Below are positions 8,950 through 19,274 of a stretch of DNA of 64,000 nucleotides, one piece after another. Under the pieces are notes generated by a model. That model was not told the origin of the DNA. It searched no databases and saw nothing but the letters and a program-made list of their open reading frames with translations. Every line of letters starts with the position of its first letter. The first letter of the stretch is position 1. This DNA comes from CAVZTX01 sp963778375 (GTDB taxonomy: Bacteria; Chloroflexota; Ktedonobacteria; Ktedonobacterales; Ktedonobacteraceae): contig CAVZTX010000018.1 of assembly GCA_963778375.1 (NCBI GenBank), positions 142,104 through 206,103 of the forward strand. Direction: 5' to 3'. The translations under genes and the position numbers were made by a program.

Positions 8950-9880
8950 GATGCATTCCTCTATACTTTATACGCTGTTGAAGGATGAAAGGCGACTGCT
9001 GTCAGTCTACAACATGGTTTGGTTAGAAAGGAAGTGGAGGTGTGAGGCGAGTTTTGTGGTGAAAGCGGGCGGGGACATTGGGACATTGGGACATCGGGGA
9101 CATGATATTGTGTTGGTTTCTTTTGACCAGAGCGGAGAGGAACGGAAGGCACCCGCAAGGGGTGTCAGGAGTGTTCAGAGAAGTTCTGGTGCCTGAGAGG
9201 CCTGGGAAGAGAATAGCTTGCACGTACCTTTCAAAGTGCGCAATAAATTTTGAACTGCTGAGCTTGGCAGGAGGAGTTTTCCAGCGCATGAAGTGAGCTG
9301 AACATTGCTGGGTAATGCTTATGAGGTGGTTGGAGATGGAAAAGATTTGCATGCTTCTAGTATACTTCATCTCACGTCCGCTCACAGGAAGTCTTCTCCC
9401 CAAATGTCTGCAATGTGAGTGGTTGCCTTGCAAATCGAGCAAGGCTTCAACGCGCAAAGCCATCAAAGACCAGTTCGTTTGGGGGCTGGGGTTGTGTCAG
9501 GTCCACTCCGTTGAAGAGGTCCTTGACGCGTTGCCGAAACCAGACGTCAAAAGGGACCTGCGAGGTGGGTGGACGGAAGGTTACCAGTCCCCCAGACAGG
9601 GTTCCGCAAGAGCTGTCACGGGTAGGGTTTTATCAGAAAGCAGCCTAGCGAGGTGTAGGAATGATGGCAAGGTCTACTTGAAAGAAAAATGACATAAAGA
9701 TAAGGAGAAGAGGCTAGAGTGTGCGAAACAGAGTGCAATGAACGTCACGCTCAGTTTGTCACCGAAAGGACTCTTCTGATGCCCTTAGCTTACCCCATCG
9801 AGGAAAGGGATCGCACCCAACTGTTGTAGCAGAGCTGAGGACGTCCTTTATGCCACATAATTCGGCGATCTAAGCGTGCC
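8950..9880. other. gene-poor region with repeat remnants
   Basis: No convincing gene was found here. A degenerate REP-like hairpin (GGCACCCGCAAGGGGTG) lies at 9148-9166 without its CTAC foot. At about 9566-9650 there is a diverged copy of a composite repeat also seen at 30885-30975, including CCCCCAGACAGG and CGGGTAGG. Short open frames on both strands here look random. Confidence 0.5.
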
Positions 9881-9899
9881 ATGGCTTGGAGAAGCGGTA

Positions 9900-10930
9900 T
9901 GATGCTCGTAGCCGCTAATCGTTATTACTTATGCGCTTGGCTGTTTGGCCGCCTCAACTTCCCAAGTCTCTGCTTTGCTCTGTCAGGGCTGCGCTGGCTC
10001 TGGCCTGATCGCGGTCGACCTTGCCTACGGGCAGCGAGCTCTGTGAACGCTGCGCTCAGCTACTGGCCACCGTACAGGGGCACCTCTCCATTGTCCCTGG
10101 TGGGTGCCAGTTAGGGGTAGCGGGCAGACGAAAGGCGCTTTTTGCCTTCGGGCGCGATCAGATCCTCAATTGTCAGCCCTTGGAGAGGTGACGAAGGCGG
10201 CGAACGCCTTGCACTTTGACCGCGTGAGATGCTGAGCGAGCCAGTGTCCTTTCCAGGTGCGGTGGCTGTATGTGGGTAAGGTTGGCACTCATGCCATAGA
10301 CGAAGCCCTCTTTGCCCCGGCGCACATCAGTGAACTACGCATGGCCTCAGTGCTCTTGCGCTCGTTCACCCTCGACATGCTGCTACTCTTTGATCGCAAT
10401 TTCGTAGGTGCTTTCTTTCTGCAGAGTGCTTACGCTATTGGTCGCACCTACTCGGCCGGCTAGCGAGCAATCGCTACCGCCACACCGCGCGCCTGCTTGC
10501 CGATGGCAGATATCTGATCAGATTGCCTGCCGACGAGGCGGGCTAGCCTTTCTTGAAGCTGTGGGTGATCGAGTATAGCGTGAAGACACTGGTGGCCGAG
10601 GAAGTGGTTAAGCAGCCTGTTTCGCGCAAAGTGCGGGTAGTGACCCGCACGTGGTCCATTGTCTGGTGATGACTTGCTCGATAGGGAGCAGGCTGCGGTC
10701 TTCGCTCTCTTTTTGCTCTACCACGAACACTGAGAGGTTGAGCAGTGCATCGATAAGATGAATACTCGTGAACCTAGTGGTAGTACCTGAGCAGGCAGTA
10801 GAAGGCACTCGTATACCAGGAATGTACGGCATGTTGCTGGCTCATTATGCGGTGTGTGTCTGGATGTATCGAGTTGATTGGAAGACAGCGTGGACGCGAT
10901 TGGGGCAGTTTCAGGCAGGCCAGAGGGGTG
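9900..10930 (+). pseudogene. decayed IS4-type transposase
   Basis: Several short frames in different phases together resemble a DDE transposase of the IS4 superfamily common in actinobacteria. The clearest block is 10257-10463, with GKVGTHAIDEAL and DMLLLFDRNFVGAFF, matching the region around the second catalytic Asp. A C-terminal piece at about 10820-10880 reads MYGMLLAHYAVCVWM, matching the usual GLLLAHYAVR. Stops and frameshifts throughout mean it cannot be functional. Its ends and terminal repeats are not visible. Confidence 0.6.
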
Positions 10931-11172
10931 CTGGAAGCGCACCCAGGCAAGGGTCACGGGAAGTTCTTAGAGAAAAGCCCGCCTGAGAGGTGGCGGGCGG
11001 CTGAACTACGAGAAGTCCTGCGAGCTGCGCGCAGGCCGCTGCTGACGATAGAAAAAGAGAAAGAAAAAAAAAAAAAGAAGAGAAAGAAAAAAGAAAAAAA
11101 TAAAAGGGGTGTAATTACGAAAGGCACCCGCAAGGGGCCCCGCACCGCTCCCAGCCGCCCCTGCCTCTACAT
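10931..11172. repeat. composite repeat and A-rich tract
   Basis: From about 10968 the sequence cttagagaaaagcc...cctgagaggtgg matches 30899-30930. An A/G-only low-complexity run follows at about 11047-11108. Then 11123-11170 (cccgcaaggggccccgcacc...ctgcctctac) is nearly identical to 30964-31007. These are parts of one repeat family split by the A-rich tract. Confidence 0.6.
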
Positions 11173-11272
11173 GGAGGTGCTTGATTTCCTGTCATGAGAC
11201 ATCGGGACATGTATGACATAATAAGGCAGGCAAAACGTATGAGGGTAGTTCCAGGCAAGGGCAGATAGTATC

Positions 11273-12475
11273 ATGCAAGAGACCGAAATATTGATTATCG
11301 GCGGTGGGATTGCGGGGACATCGACTGCTTATTTTTTAAGCCAATATGGGCATGAGGTGATGCTGCTGGAGCGAGGGGAGATTGCGGGTGAGGCTTCGGG
11401 TTTGAATGCCGGCACTTTGTGGGCAACTGGTTGGGGCAGCAGACCAACGCTTGCTTCGACGTTGAGTATGGGTGGGCTGGATATCTTGAAGACTTTGCAG
11501 ATTGATCTGGGTCAGGATGTTGAATTTCGGCAGAGCGGCTCTTTGAAGGTTATTTCGACTGAGGAGGAGTTGGCGTTTGTTCGTGAAGTGGTGGCGGATC
11601 TGACGACTGGTGGATATGAGGTGAAGCTTCTGTCGGCAAGGGATGCGCGAAGCCTCGAACCTGAGACTGAGCCCTGGATATTGTGGGGTGTTTGTATTAT
11701 CCTCATGGAGGTAATGCGAATCCGGTGAAAACGACGCGAGCTTTTGCTGCACTTGCTCAGCAGCAGGGAGCGAGTATACTGACTCGGCATGAGGTGACGG
11801 GGATACGTTCCCTTGATGATGGAGGCTACGAGGTTGAGACGTTGCCAGGGGTGTTTCGGGCAAAGATATTGGTGTTAGCGGCGGGTCCATGGTGTCGATC
11901 TCTGGGGTCGATGCTGGGTCTTGAGATTCCGGTTTATGCTGTACGCGGGCAGATGTGGTCTACCGGGCCTGTTCCGCCCAGGATTTTTCATAGTGTTGGG
12001 GCGGCAGAATCTGCGCTTTACTGGCATAAGGCTCCTTATAGTGATGAGGATACTCCGTTGGAATTGACTCATCGAGGGGGGCAGCGGCTGACGAGGCATC
12101 TTGTATGGGCGGCAGACGCAGGATGGGGAGATTATTTTTGGGGGTGATAGGCAGGTGGATGTTGCGAGGATGCCGGACCCGGTTGGGATTGAGGTTAATC
12201 GCGAGCATGCGATTGAGGTGTTTCCTTTTTTGCGTGAGTTTCCGATTAAGAGGACGTGGGCGGGGTGGATGCCTTTTACGCGGGATTTGCGGCCGATTAT
12301 TGGGAAGGTTCCGGGGGTTGAGAATGTGTTTGTGCTGACGGGTTTGGGGTCTTCGGGGTTTGAGCAGGGGATGATGGCGGGGAGGTTGGTGGCGGAGTGG
12401 GTTCATGAGGGGAGGGGGGATGCTGTGCTTGGGGAGGTGGAGGTGGGTGGGCAGGTTAGTTTGCAGGATCAGTAG
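11273..12475 (+). pseudogene. FAD-dependent oxidoreductase (glycine/D-amino acid oxidase-like), two frameshifts
   Basis: Three consecutive frames make up one DAO-family flavoprotein of about 400 aa. The first starts with the FAD-binding Rossmann motif IIGGGIAGTSTAYFLS. The second continues from YYPHGGNANPVKTTRAFAALA and the third from YGRQTQDGEIIFGG, ending with the second FAD contact LTGLGSSGFEQGMMAG. The breaks are near 11670-11690 (one base missing) and near 12105 (one extra base); they compensate, so total length is divisible by three. Such enzymes deaminate glycine, sarcosine or D-amino acids. Either the gene is dead or the sequence has indel errors. Confidence 0.75.
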
Positions 12476-12640
12476 CGTTTTGGGAAGGAATTTTCAATGT
12501 ACCTCTTTCACTTTGCCTGATGCTCCTGGTGTTGTCAGGCTTACGATATGTTGGTGGTTAGCCTCGAAAATATCATGATCGGTGGATTTCCTACGTCACA
12601 GAAGCCATGAAAGGCGATATGAGAATATTTATTGGCGACA

Positions 12641-13961
12641 TTATCGCTGTGCTAACTCTTTGGCCTTTTGTTCAGCAGGCTCAATAATATGTTTTTGAAG
12701 TGATGTAAGTAGGTCTGCGATATCCTGATAGCGAAATGTTGGCAACACCCAATTATAGCGCTTTCTCAAGTCCTCAAACATCGCGTACTCATGTCTTTCA
12801 ACTACTTTGCCTTCAGCAATAAGAGGTTGGAGAGTTAGCAGAGGCTGGACAGGAACGACTGTCTGAGGAATGACGGTTGCTACCTCATGCGGAGCACTGC
12901 TAGGATCAGTGAGATCAACAATAATAAATCGTGCAAGGTGTGCTAAGGTGCTGACTGTTTCGGTCAAGTCGCGGCTCACTGGTTTTTCAAAATCGAAAAG
13001 GACAGGCAAATAATCGCGGTTTCGTAATTCATCCCTTGATCGCATCTAGAAACAGCTTCCTCTCTTGAGTGAAACGGCCTAAAATCAGGACAACTTTAGA
13101 AGTAATGGTATCAATGACATCACGGATTTCCTCATTATTCGAGAGTAGGTAGATAAATTGGGCAAGTTTGAGATTATCGACGGTAATACTAGATTCTCCG
13201 CTATGAGTAATGATTAGATTTTCTTGTTTAGCTCCTTGTAGTTTGACATTCCATACAGAAGTTCCATAGACACGGCAATTGCTTAGAATCGCATTTGTGA
13301 AATTAGTCCCGACAAATGTACTTGTGCTGAGGTTCGCTCCGGTGAAGTCTGCATCAGTAAGATCAGCTTCTCTGAAGATGGCTCCGTAGAGAGTGGCTCC
13401 GATGAGTTTAGCTCCGATGAGTTTAGCCTCTCTGAAGTCGACACCAGTGAGGTTGGCTTCTCTAAGATTGGCTTTAGTAAGGTTGGCTCCACTGAGATCA
13501 CTATCAAAGAGTTTAGCTTTGTAGAGTTTGGCACCACTCAGATCGGCATTGAGGAGAAAGGCATTAGATAGTCTACCAGCTCGGATAATGGCTCGGCTGA
13601 GATTAGCTCGGCTGAGATTAGCTCGGACGAGGTTTGCTTCCGTCAGGTCTGCTCCGCTGAGATTCGCATTAAAAAGGACAGCTCGGCTCAGATCAGCCTT
13701 CCGAAGGATGGCTCGGCTTAAATTGGCTTGGCGGAGATCTGCTCCACTCAGCTTGATTCGGGTAAGATCTGCTCCACTCAGATCGGCTCTGGTCAAATTG
13801 GCTCGGCTGAATTCTGCCTCATGAAGATCGACCAAACGAAGGTTAGCATTACTGAAATAGGCATGATAAAGATTTGGCTCTATAAATGGACGCTCTTTTC
13901 TCCACTGGTTCCAAACTTCTACTCCCTGTTTGAGGATATTGAGATGTTCCTGGTCTGCCAT
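12641..13961 (-). pseudogene. pentapeptide-repeat protein with C-terminal effector-like domain, one frameshift
   Basis: The first 230 residues are tandem A(D/N)LxxA-type pentapeptide repeats, about 35 copies, which fold as a right-handed quadrilateral beta helix. A spacer follows, then KVVLILGRFTQERKLFLDAI. The next frame continues with DELRNRDYLPVLFDFEKP and FIIVDLTDPSSAPHEV, a domain I know as the C-terminal part of single pentapeptide proteins in cyanobacteria and relatives, with a TIR/deoxyribosyltransferase-like look. The join is at GGG near 13037, where one G too many breaks the frame. If intact it would be about 440 aa. Function is unknown; a signalling or defence role is only inferred. 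Confidence 0.75.
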
Positions 13962-14151
13962 TGAGTTTCTTTCCTCTTAAAGAGAATAATTCATAACGTT
14001 CGTTTATTAATTATATTCATGCTTAGACTAAACACAGCAAGCAAACGGCGCACAATATTTGATTTGTAGCGTTATTCTAGTTAAGAATTATTAATTGCCC
14101 TATGGCTTGTAATCCTTTATATTAAGAACAGAGCCTCTATTGAATATATCA

Positions 14152-15226
14152 TCAAGGTCGATAATCTCTTATCTTTACCTCCAGTTTTATCATACGTTCG
14201 AGAATCCTCGTCCATGTTCTTATCCAACCACTATCTACAGCTAAAGGGTGGTTTTCGATAAAGTATGATCCCATGCCTGCCAAGAGTTGCGTTTCGAGTC
14301 GCAATACTTGCCCTTGGCGTTCTCCCCATGCTAGACGACTTATATAATCATCATCATATTCTGCTATACATTCATCTATTTGACGGAAGTTAGTGAAACC
14401 CAGTTTAAGTAGCATACGAGCAGCCCAATCATAAGAGGCTTCTGTCATACGCCTATCAACTCCAAGCCTCTTATCGAGATATGCTTTTAATGCATCCGGA
14501 GTAATTTCAACACTTTCTAGCTCGCCCTCTTGAACTGACTTTCGTGCTGATTGTCTAAGCTCCTTGTCTTCATCGTCAATTGTCTGAAATTCGCGATCAG
14601 CAATCTCAAGTAGACCAGCTAACGACATAAAACGACGTCGTATTGATGGAGGGATTGTTTCAACTGACTTATATTGTATGTCGTGTTCGATTTCTGCCCA
14701 CGCATGCTGAAGAATAGTCCTCACTTGGATTTCAGCAACTAAGTGCTTATAGTGGGCATATTCTGGAAATGCAGCTCGTTGTGGGGTAAGTGAGATTAAA
14801 TAGTGGATACTTTGATATCCAAAGCGCTCTTCTTCCTTTAGAACATCTGATTTATTAATTTTATTATGCACCAAAAATTCACTGTAAATTACTAGGTCAA
14901 CCTGATCAACCGTCTTTGGGAAGAAGGTAATAACTCTAACGCCTGCCTTATCAGTAATTTCATTAATCGGGTCTTGATATTTTGGCCGGTTTGGATCCAC
15001 ACGAGATGGTGCTGACGCTTTCTTCCCAAAACTCTCTTCATCCTTAGCTCGTCCTTGAATCTGAGGCAACTTTAATTTGTTGACTGTCTAAAGTCATCCT
15101 TAAGATAGTCTCAATAACTGAAGCAAATTTTTCATATTTAGGACGTTCTTTTCGGTAATCATCGACAGCCTTTCGCCGCAGACTTTCAAAATTTACTGCT
15201 TTGTTAGTAGGTTCAATTGATGTCAT
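14152..15226 (-). pseudogene. RelA/SpoT nucleotidyltransferase-domain protein, one frameshift
   Basis: A single-domain alarmone synthetase-type protein of about 355 aa, with an N-terminal piece (starting at 15226, ending YEKFASVIETIL...) in one frame and the rest in another. The catalytic region has EITDKAGVRVITFF, GYQSIHYLISL and EIQVRTILQHAWAEIEHD, all hallmarks of the (p)ppGpp synthetase fold; no hydrolase, TGS or ACT domain is present. The C-terminal 130 residues are not recognised. The shift lies near 15055-15070. Small enzymes of this fold make alarmones or act as toxins that modify nucleotides or tRNA. It lies between a pentapeptide protein and an unknown gene, all on the minus strand. 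Confidence 0.75.
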
Positions 15227-15358
15227 GGCGAAGCTTACCTCACAAAGGAAAATCCGACTGCTTTTTTCGGTCTCTGAAAAAAGAATCGGTTAAATGTATA
15301 GTTTGACGTAAGTCTTTATTTACTCTTTCGGTCACGCTTCTTCTGTTTTCGAGGTCAA

Positions 15359-15997
15359 TCACAATTTAAGATGTCTTTGAAGCAAACTTATTTGCTTGAG
15401 TAAGTCGTCCATATTTGATACCTTCCCTTCTTCAACTTTACTTAAAGCACTATGTAGTAAATCCTTGAGTTGCTGGTTGTCTGGCTCTGACTGTCCTTTT
15501 GTAGGTGAGATCTCAAGCACTTCATGATCGGCTATTGCTCCTCTTTCAGCAATTTGTTGAGCCCTTCTGCGCTCTTGCTCTTGTAGACCTTCTTGTATTC
15601 GATCACGCGCTCTGGGACCAGTTGCATCTGCGCTTGGGGAATTGAGATCGACGATCAACATATCATGTTGCAGATGACCAATATATCGTCGTGCAATACT
15701 TATATCAATATCATAGTCCTTGGTGAATGTAAGACCTGCTACTGTATAGCTATCACTATTTCCTTGCTTTCTTACCGGAATTCCACTAGGATCATTTAAA
15801 TCTATCGAACGAAAGAATATTATGCGTTTTAAACGACTAAAGCTAAGCTCGATAGCCTGAGGTTTGCCTAGAGCTTCAAATGCTGCCCAGTTTAATGAGA
15901 AAGTTCCACCGCGTTGAATAGTTACTAATGAAGTTTTAACAGAACGTGAACGATAACGTTTAAACACTTCTCTGTCTTCCATTGTTTGTTCCTCCAA
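15359..15997 (-). CDS. hypothetical protein (212 aa)
   Basis: No family is recognised. The N-terminal 120 residues look globular (SLVTIQRGGTFSLNWAAFEALG; IELSFSRLKRIIFFRS), reminiscent of small DNA- or ligand-binding beta folds. A charged helix follows (RIQEGLQEQERRRAQQIAERG), and the last 35 residues form a short coiled coil (LLKQISLLQRHLKL). No signal peptide or membrane segment is seen. It lies upstream of the RelA/SpoT gene in the same orientation, and an insertion sequence has landed 140 nt upstream of its start. Confidence 0.6.
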   Translation of the reverse strand: MEEQTMEDREVFKRYRSRSVKTSLVTIQRGGTFSLNWAAFEALGKPQAIELSFSRLKRIIFFRSIDLNDPSGIPVRKQGNSDSYTVAGLTFTKDYDIDISIARRYIGHLQHDMLIVDLNSPSADATGPRARDRIQEGLQEQERRRAQQIAERGAIADHEVLEISPTKGQSEPDNQQLKDLLHSALSKVEEGKVSNMDDLLKQISLLQRHLKL

Positions 15998-16138
15998 AGC
16001 ACTTGTAGTATGAAAAAAGCTATAAGGAGACTTGAAGATGTTGTCTATAATATCATAAAGCCATTTGTTAATGCAATAGGAAAGTTAGTATATCCGTGTA
16101 TATGGTTGTTTTACCTAAATTATGGATTTAGCTAATTA

Positions 16139-17627
16139 CCTAAATTTGGCCCCAATTAGTGGCAGAGAGCCACCAGAAAGGAGCTTGCCAAAAGAAAGAT
16201 GATGAGTCATACCTATCGTAGAGTGAAAACTTAGCGATAGGAGGAGCATCATCATGAACGAATCTACCACACCGGCCAGCAAGCAGTTTAGCAGTTGTGC
16301 CAGTTTGGCCGCTCTCGGGATCAAGCTGAGAGAGCTGAAGGTGTTTGAACCGATTGAGCAAACCGTGCAGATTGCGCAAAAGACGATCAAGGATAGCCCG
16401 ACCGACAAACTCTACGATGCCTTGATCAGCATGCTGGCAGGAGCCCATGGCTTGGTCGAGATCAATACGCGCTTGCGAGCCGATGCCGCCTTGCAGCGAG
16501 CCTTCGGGCGCAGCCGGTGTGCCGAACAATCGGTGGTGCAGGACACGTTGAATGCTTGCACGCCAGAGAATGTGGAGCAGATGGAACAAGCGCTGGACAC
16601 GATCTATCGTCAGCACAGTCAAGGCTATCAGCATGATTACCAGGCCGACTTCCAGATCCTGGATGTGGATATGAGCGGCCTGCCTTGCGGCCCCAAAGCG
16701 GCGTTTGCCACCAAAGGCTACTTTGCCAAACAGCGCAACCGTCGCGGTCGCCAATTGGGTCGCGTGTTGGCCAGCCGCTACCAGGAAGTGGTGGTCGATC
16801 GGCTCTTTGATGGCAAGACGCAACTGACCCGCGCCTTGCAGCCGCTGATACTGGCGGCAGAAGAGACCTTGCACTTGGATGAGGACAAACGCCGCCGCAC
16901 CATTGTGCGCCTCGATGCGGGAGGAGGCAGTCTGGATGATGTCAATTGGCTGCTGGCGCGTGGCTACCAGGTGCACGGCAAAGACTACTCGGGCCAACAG
17001 GCCAAACGCCTGGCCAGAGCGGTGGAGCACTGGTACGCCGATCCCCATCAGCCCGAGCGGCAGTTCGGCTGGGTGACCGAAGTGAGCAATGCCTATGTGC
17101 GTCCGGTCAAGCGCATCGCCGTGCGCTGTCGCCAACAGGATGGCCAGTTCGCTTACGGCGTGCTGCTCTCCACTTTGTCGGCCCAGCAGGTGCTCGCTTT
17201 GACCGGCCAGCCGCTCTCGTTGCTCGATGACCCGGCGGCGGTGCTGCTGGCGTATGTCAGCTTCTACGATCAACGCGGAGGCGGCGTCGAAACCTCCTTC
17301 AAGGGCGACAAGCAGGGACTGGGCATCGGCAAACGCAGCAAAAAACGCTTTGCCGCTCAACAGATGGTCATGCTGCTGGGCTCGCTGGCGCACAATGTGA
17401 TCGTCTGGGCGCGCCACTGGTTGGCAAGCCCGACCTTGCAACACTACGGGATCTTGCGCATGGTGCGCGATGTCTTTCATATCAGTGGCTTTCTGCTGAC
17501 CGATGCCTGCGGGCAAGTACTCAGATTGTGCTCAATCAGTCCGCTCCCTTGGCATCGGCTTTAGTCCATCCTTTGCGCAAGCTCTTGGCTTGCGCTCATG
17601 TGGCCGTTAATTTGGGCCAAACTTAGG
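16139..17627 (+). mobile_element. insertion sequence with 20-bp inverted repeats
   Basis: A complete element of 1489 bp. The left end CCTAAATTTGGCCCCAATTA (16139-16158) and the inverted right end CCTAAGTTTGGCCCAAATTA (17608-17627) agree at 18 of 20 positions. Both ends are flanked by TAATTA (16133-16138 and 17628-17633), a likely 6-bp target duplication, although the hexamer is palindromic. A further TTACCTAAAT lies at 16111, just outside the left end. A decayed copy is at 50.4-51.8 kb. Confidence 0.85.
16254..17564 (+). CDS. DDE transposase (IS4/IS1380-like)
   Basis: A 436-residue transposase filling the insertion sequence. Likely catalytic Asp regions are ILDVDMSGLPCG near residue 145 and IVRLDAGGGSLDDVNWLL near 218, with a late Glu in GGGVETSFKGDKQGLG near 345, an order typical of DDE enzymes with a large insertion before the Glu. 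A GGAGGAG site precedes the ATG. The frame is intact from end to end, so the element could still be active. The family label is approximate: the fold points to the IS4 superfamily, and the CC-starting ends recall IS1380. Confidence 0.85.
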   Translation: MNESTTPASKQFSSCASLAALGIKLRELKVFEPIEQTVQIAQKTIKDSPTDKLYDALISMLAGAHGLVEINTRLRADAALQRAFGRSRCAEQSVVQDTLNACTPENVEQMEQALDTIYRQHSQGYQHDYQADFQILDVDMSGLPCGPKAAFATKGYFAKQRNRRGRQLGRVLASRYQEVVVDRLFDGKTQLTRALQPLILAAEETLHLDEDKRRRTIVRLDAGGGSLDDVNWLLARGYQVHGKDYSGQQAKRLARAVEHWYADPHQPERQFGWVTEVSNAYVRPVKRIAVRCRQQDGQFAYGVLLSTLSAQQVLALTGQPLSLLDDPAAVLLAYVSFYDQRGGGVETSFKGDKQGLGIGKRSKKRFAAQQMVMLLGSLAHNVIVWARHWLASPTLQHYGILRMVRDVFHISGFLLTDACGQVLRLCSISPLPWHRL

Positions 17628-18103
17628 TAATTAGACCGGTGAAAGAAGAAATAGAGGGATATCGCAAATCTAGTGTAGATCGCACAATTTATGCTTTCTG
17701 ACATGACCAAGAAAATAGGAGTAGCGCAGGCTCCTATCTCTTACTTCTTTGAAACGCTCATGACCCAGGCCGCTTTCTTGTGTGCCTGGGCACGTTTCAA
17801 TGCCTCTGGCTGTGGCTGCTTTCCTTCTGATCTGGTTGCTTGTGGTATGAGTGGGTTCAAGTCTTTCCATGGTAGTCCGTGAACCTTCATTTGAGCTGTG
17901 AGGAGCATTGGTCATCTTGAGTGAAGCGAAGAGTGTTCTCCTGGGCAGAGGTCCTTCGCGAGGGCAGGCACAAGGCACTGCCCCTACAGGAGGACGACAA
18001 GGTTGCTAGAGGATGGCAGGCAAGTTTGTTAGTGGAGTGGTGCCCCTTCCTTGCAGGTGCCGGGTTCGTGCGTTGGGGTGGAGTGGGGCTTGCTATGGAG
18101 TTC
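17628..18103. other. intergenic region with one REP-like hairpin
   Basis: No convincing gene. A good REP-like unit lies at 17962-17987 (GGGCAG, GCACAAGGCA, CTGCCC, CTAC). Just before it (17911-17936) is half of a repeat, gtcatcttgagtgaagcgaagag, related to the long palindrome at 56.55 kb. Short frames at 17670-17978 have no recognisable content. Confidence 0.55.
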
Positions 18104-18631
18104 TTACGATTCAAGGGTGGCAAGTAGTTTGCGGGCGCGGGATGCGATGGATTTGTGGGGGTCGGAGAGGAGGGTTTTGAGGATGGTGAGGAGTTCTGTT
18201 CGTAGCTGGTTGTCGTTTTTGCTGAGTTTGGCGAGGGTGTCCATGCTGTAGTTGACGACGAGCCAGTCTTTTTTGTGGGTGAGGTTGCGTTTTAGGATTT
18301 CGGATGCTGTTGCATGTTGTTGGGGTGTTAGCTGGACTTGTCCGAGGATTTGGGCGAGGTGCCATTGGACGCTGGGTTGGTCGATGGGGGCGATTTCTGT
18401 TAGTAGTTGGGGGATGTAGGGTTGGAGCCATTCGGGGTGTTGACGACAGACTTTTTCGAGGGCGTCGCTTGCTCGCATGCGTATGATGGAGTCGTCTTCT
18501 AGCAGGCAGGTGTACAACTCGTTCAGGCGGGTGCTGTTATTAAGGACGAGGGTTACGACTTCTTCTGTGCGTTCTAGTGAGCGGGGGTTGCCGCCGGTTA
18601 GTATGGTTTTGATGGGTTCTTGTTTGGGCAT
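18104..18631 (-). CDS. HEAT-repeat-like protein
   Basis: A 175-aa all-helical protein built of alpha-alpha hairpins resembling HEAT or Armadillo repeats, for example RMRASDALEKVCRQHPEWLQPYI, VQWHLAQILGQVQLT and WLVVNYSMDTLAKLSK, each with the usual Asp/Arg spacing. Such scaffolds bind proteins. No signal peptide. It stands alone, with a membrane-protein pair divergent in time but same strand upstream. Partner unknown. Confidence 0.7.
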   Translation of the reverse strand: MPKQEPIKTILTGGNPRSLERTEEVVTLVLNNSTRLNELYTCLLEDDSIIRMRASDALEKVCRQHPEWLQPYIPQLLTEIAPIDQPSVQWHLAQILGQVQLTPQQHATASEILKRNLTHKKDWLVVNYSMDTLAKLSKNDNQLRTELLTILKTLLSDPHKSIASRARKLLATLES

Positions 18632-18701
18632 GGTTCTTTACTTCGTTAGGGCTGCATGTGGTATGTTTCGGAACTCGCAAGACTTTACATACCTCACTTT
18701 G

Positions 18702-19274
18702 CTATGCTATGTACTCGATGATGTAGAATCCGTATACTGCGAGGATAAGGAGCACTATCGCCGCTCCAATGATAGACGGGCCAAACCAGCGGCCTTTGAG
18801 GGCGAGCTTCTCCTTGTTGTGCTCGACTGCATCCTCGCGCATATCGAGCGCGCTGATCGTGTAGCGCATTCCTGGGGGCATCCACCAGTGGGGTTTGCGT
18901 TCCTTCGCTATCCAGCGACGGCAAAAGAACATCATATTGGCATTGAGTACCGGCCGGGTGATGCGCTTGATAGCGAAACCCGCAATGACACCAATGATGA
19001 ATGCGTCATAACCGTCCGCATAGAGTTTTTCGGCGAGAGATGGATGCGCGCTGAGTTGTGGTTCAAGCCAACTCGCATGCAAGATGTCATGGAAGAATGG
19101 CAACACCCACAGGAACATTGGGATCGCAATCAAGGTACCTACGAGGAGCACGATGAAGGGGATCGCGACTTCTTGCGCCGTGGTGACCGGCTTATAGCGC
19201 GAGGGGATGAGCGGTACGCGCATAAGGAAGCGATCGAACGCTGTCTGGCTGAGATTCTTCGGTCTTCTTTTCAT
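18702..19274 (-). CDS. predicted membrane protein
   Basis: A 190-aa protein with three hydrophobic segments: VAIPFIVLLVGTLIAIPMFL near residue 37, AFIIGVIAGFAI near 92, and SIIGAAIVLLILAVYGFYII at the C-terminus. A basic loop lies between the second and third. No family is recognised. Its start overlaps the upstream gene by 83 nt with no ribosome binding site, so it may be coupled to that gene or may be the rest of it after a frameshift. Confidence 0.6.
   Translation of the reverse strand: MKRRPKNLSQTAFDRFLMRVPLIPSRYKPVTTAQEVAIPFIVLLVGTLIAIPMFLWVLPFFHDILHASWLEPQLSAHPSLAEKLYADGYDAFIIGVIAGFAIKRITRPVLNANMMFFCRRWIAKERKPHWWMPPGMRYTISALDMREDAVEHNKEKLALKGRWFGPSIIGAAIVLLILAVYGFYIIEYIA

Noticed and set aside
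16140..17516. A 458-codon minus-strand frame across the insertion sequence
   Set aside because: It mirrors the transposase, whose frame carries the DDE motifs and ribosome binding site.
17670..17978. A 102-codon minus-strand gene
   Set aside because: No ribosome binding site, no family, and part of it is REP and palindromic repeat sequence.
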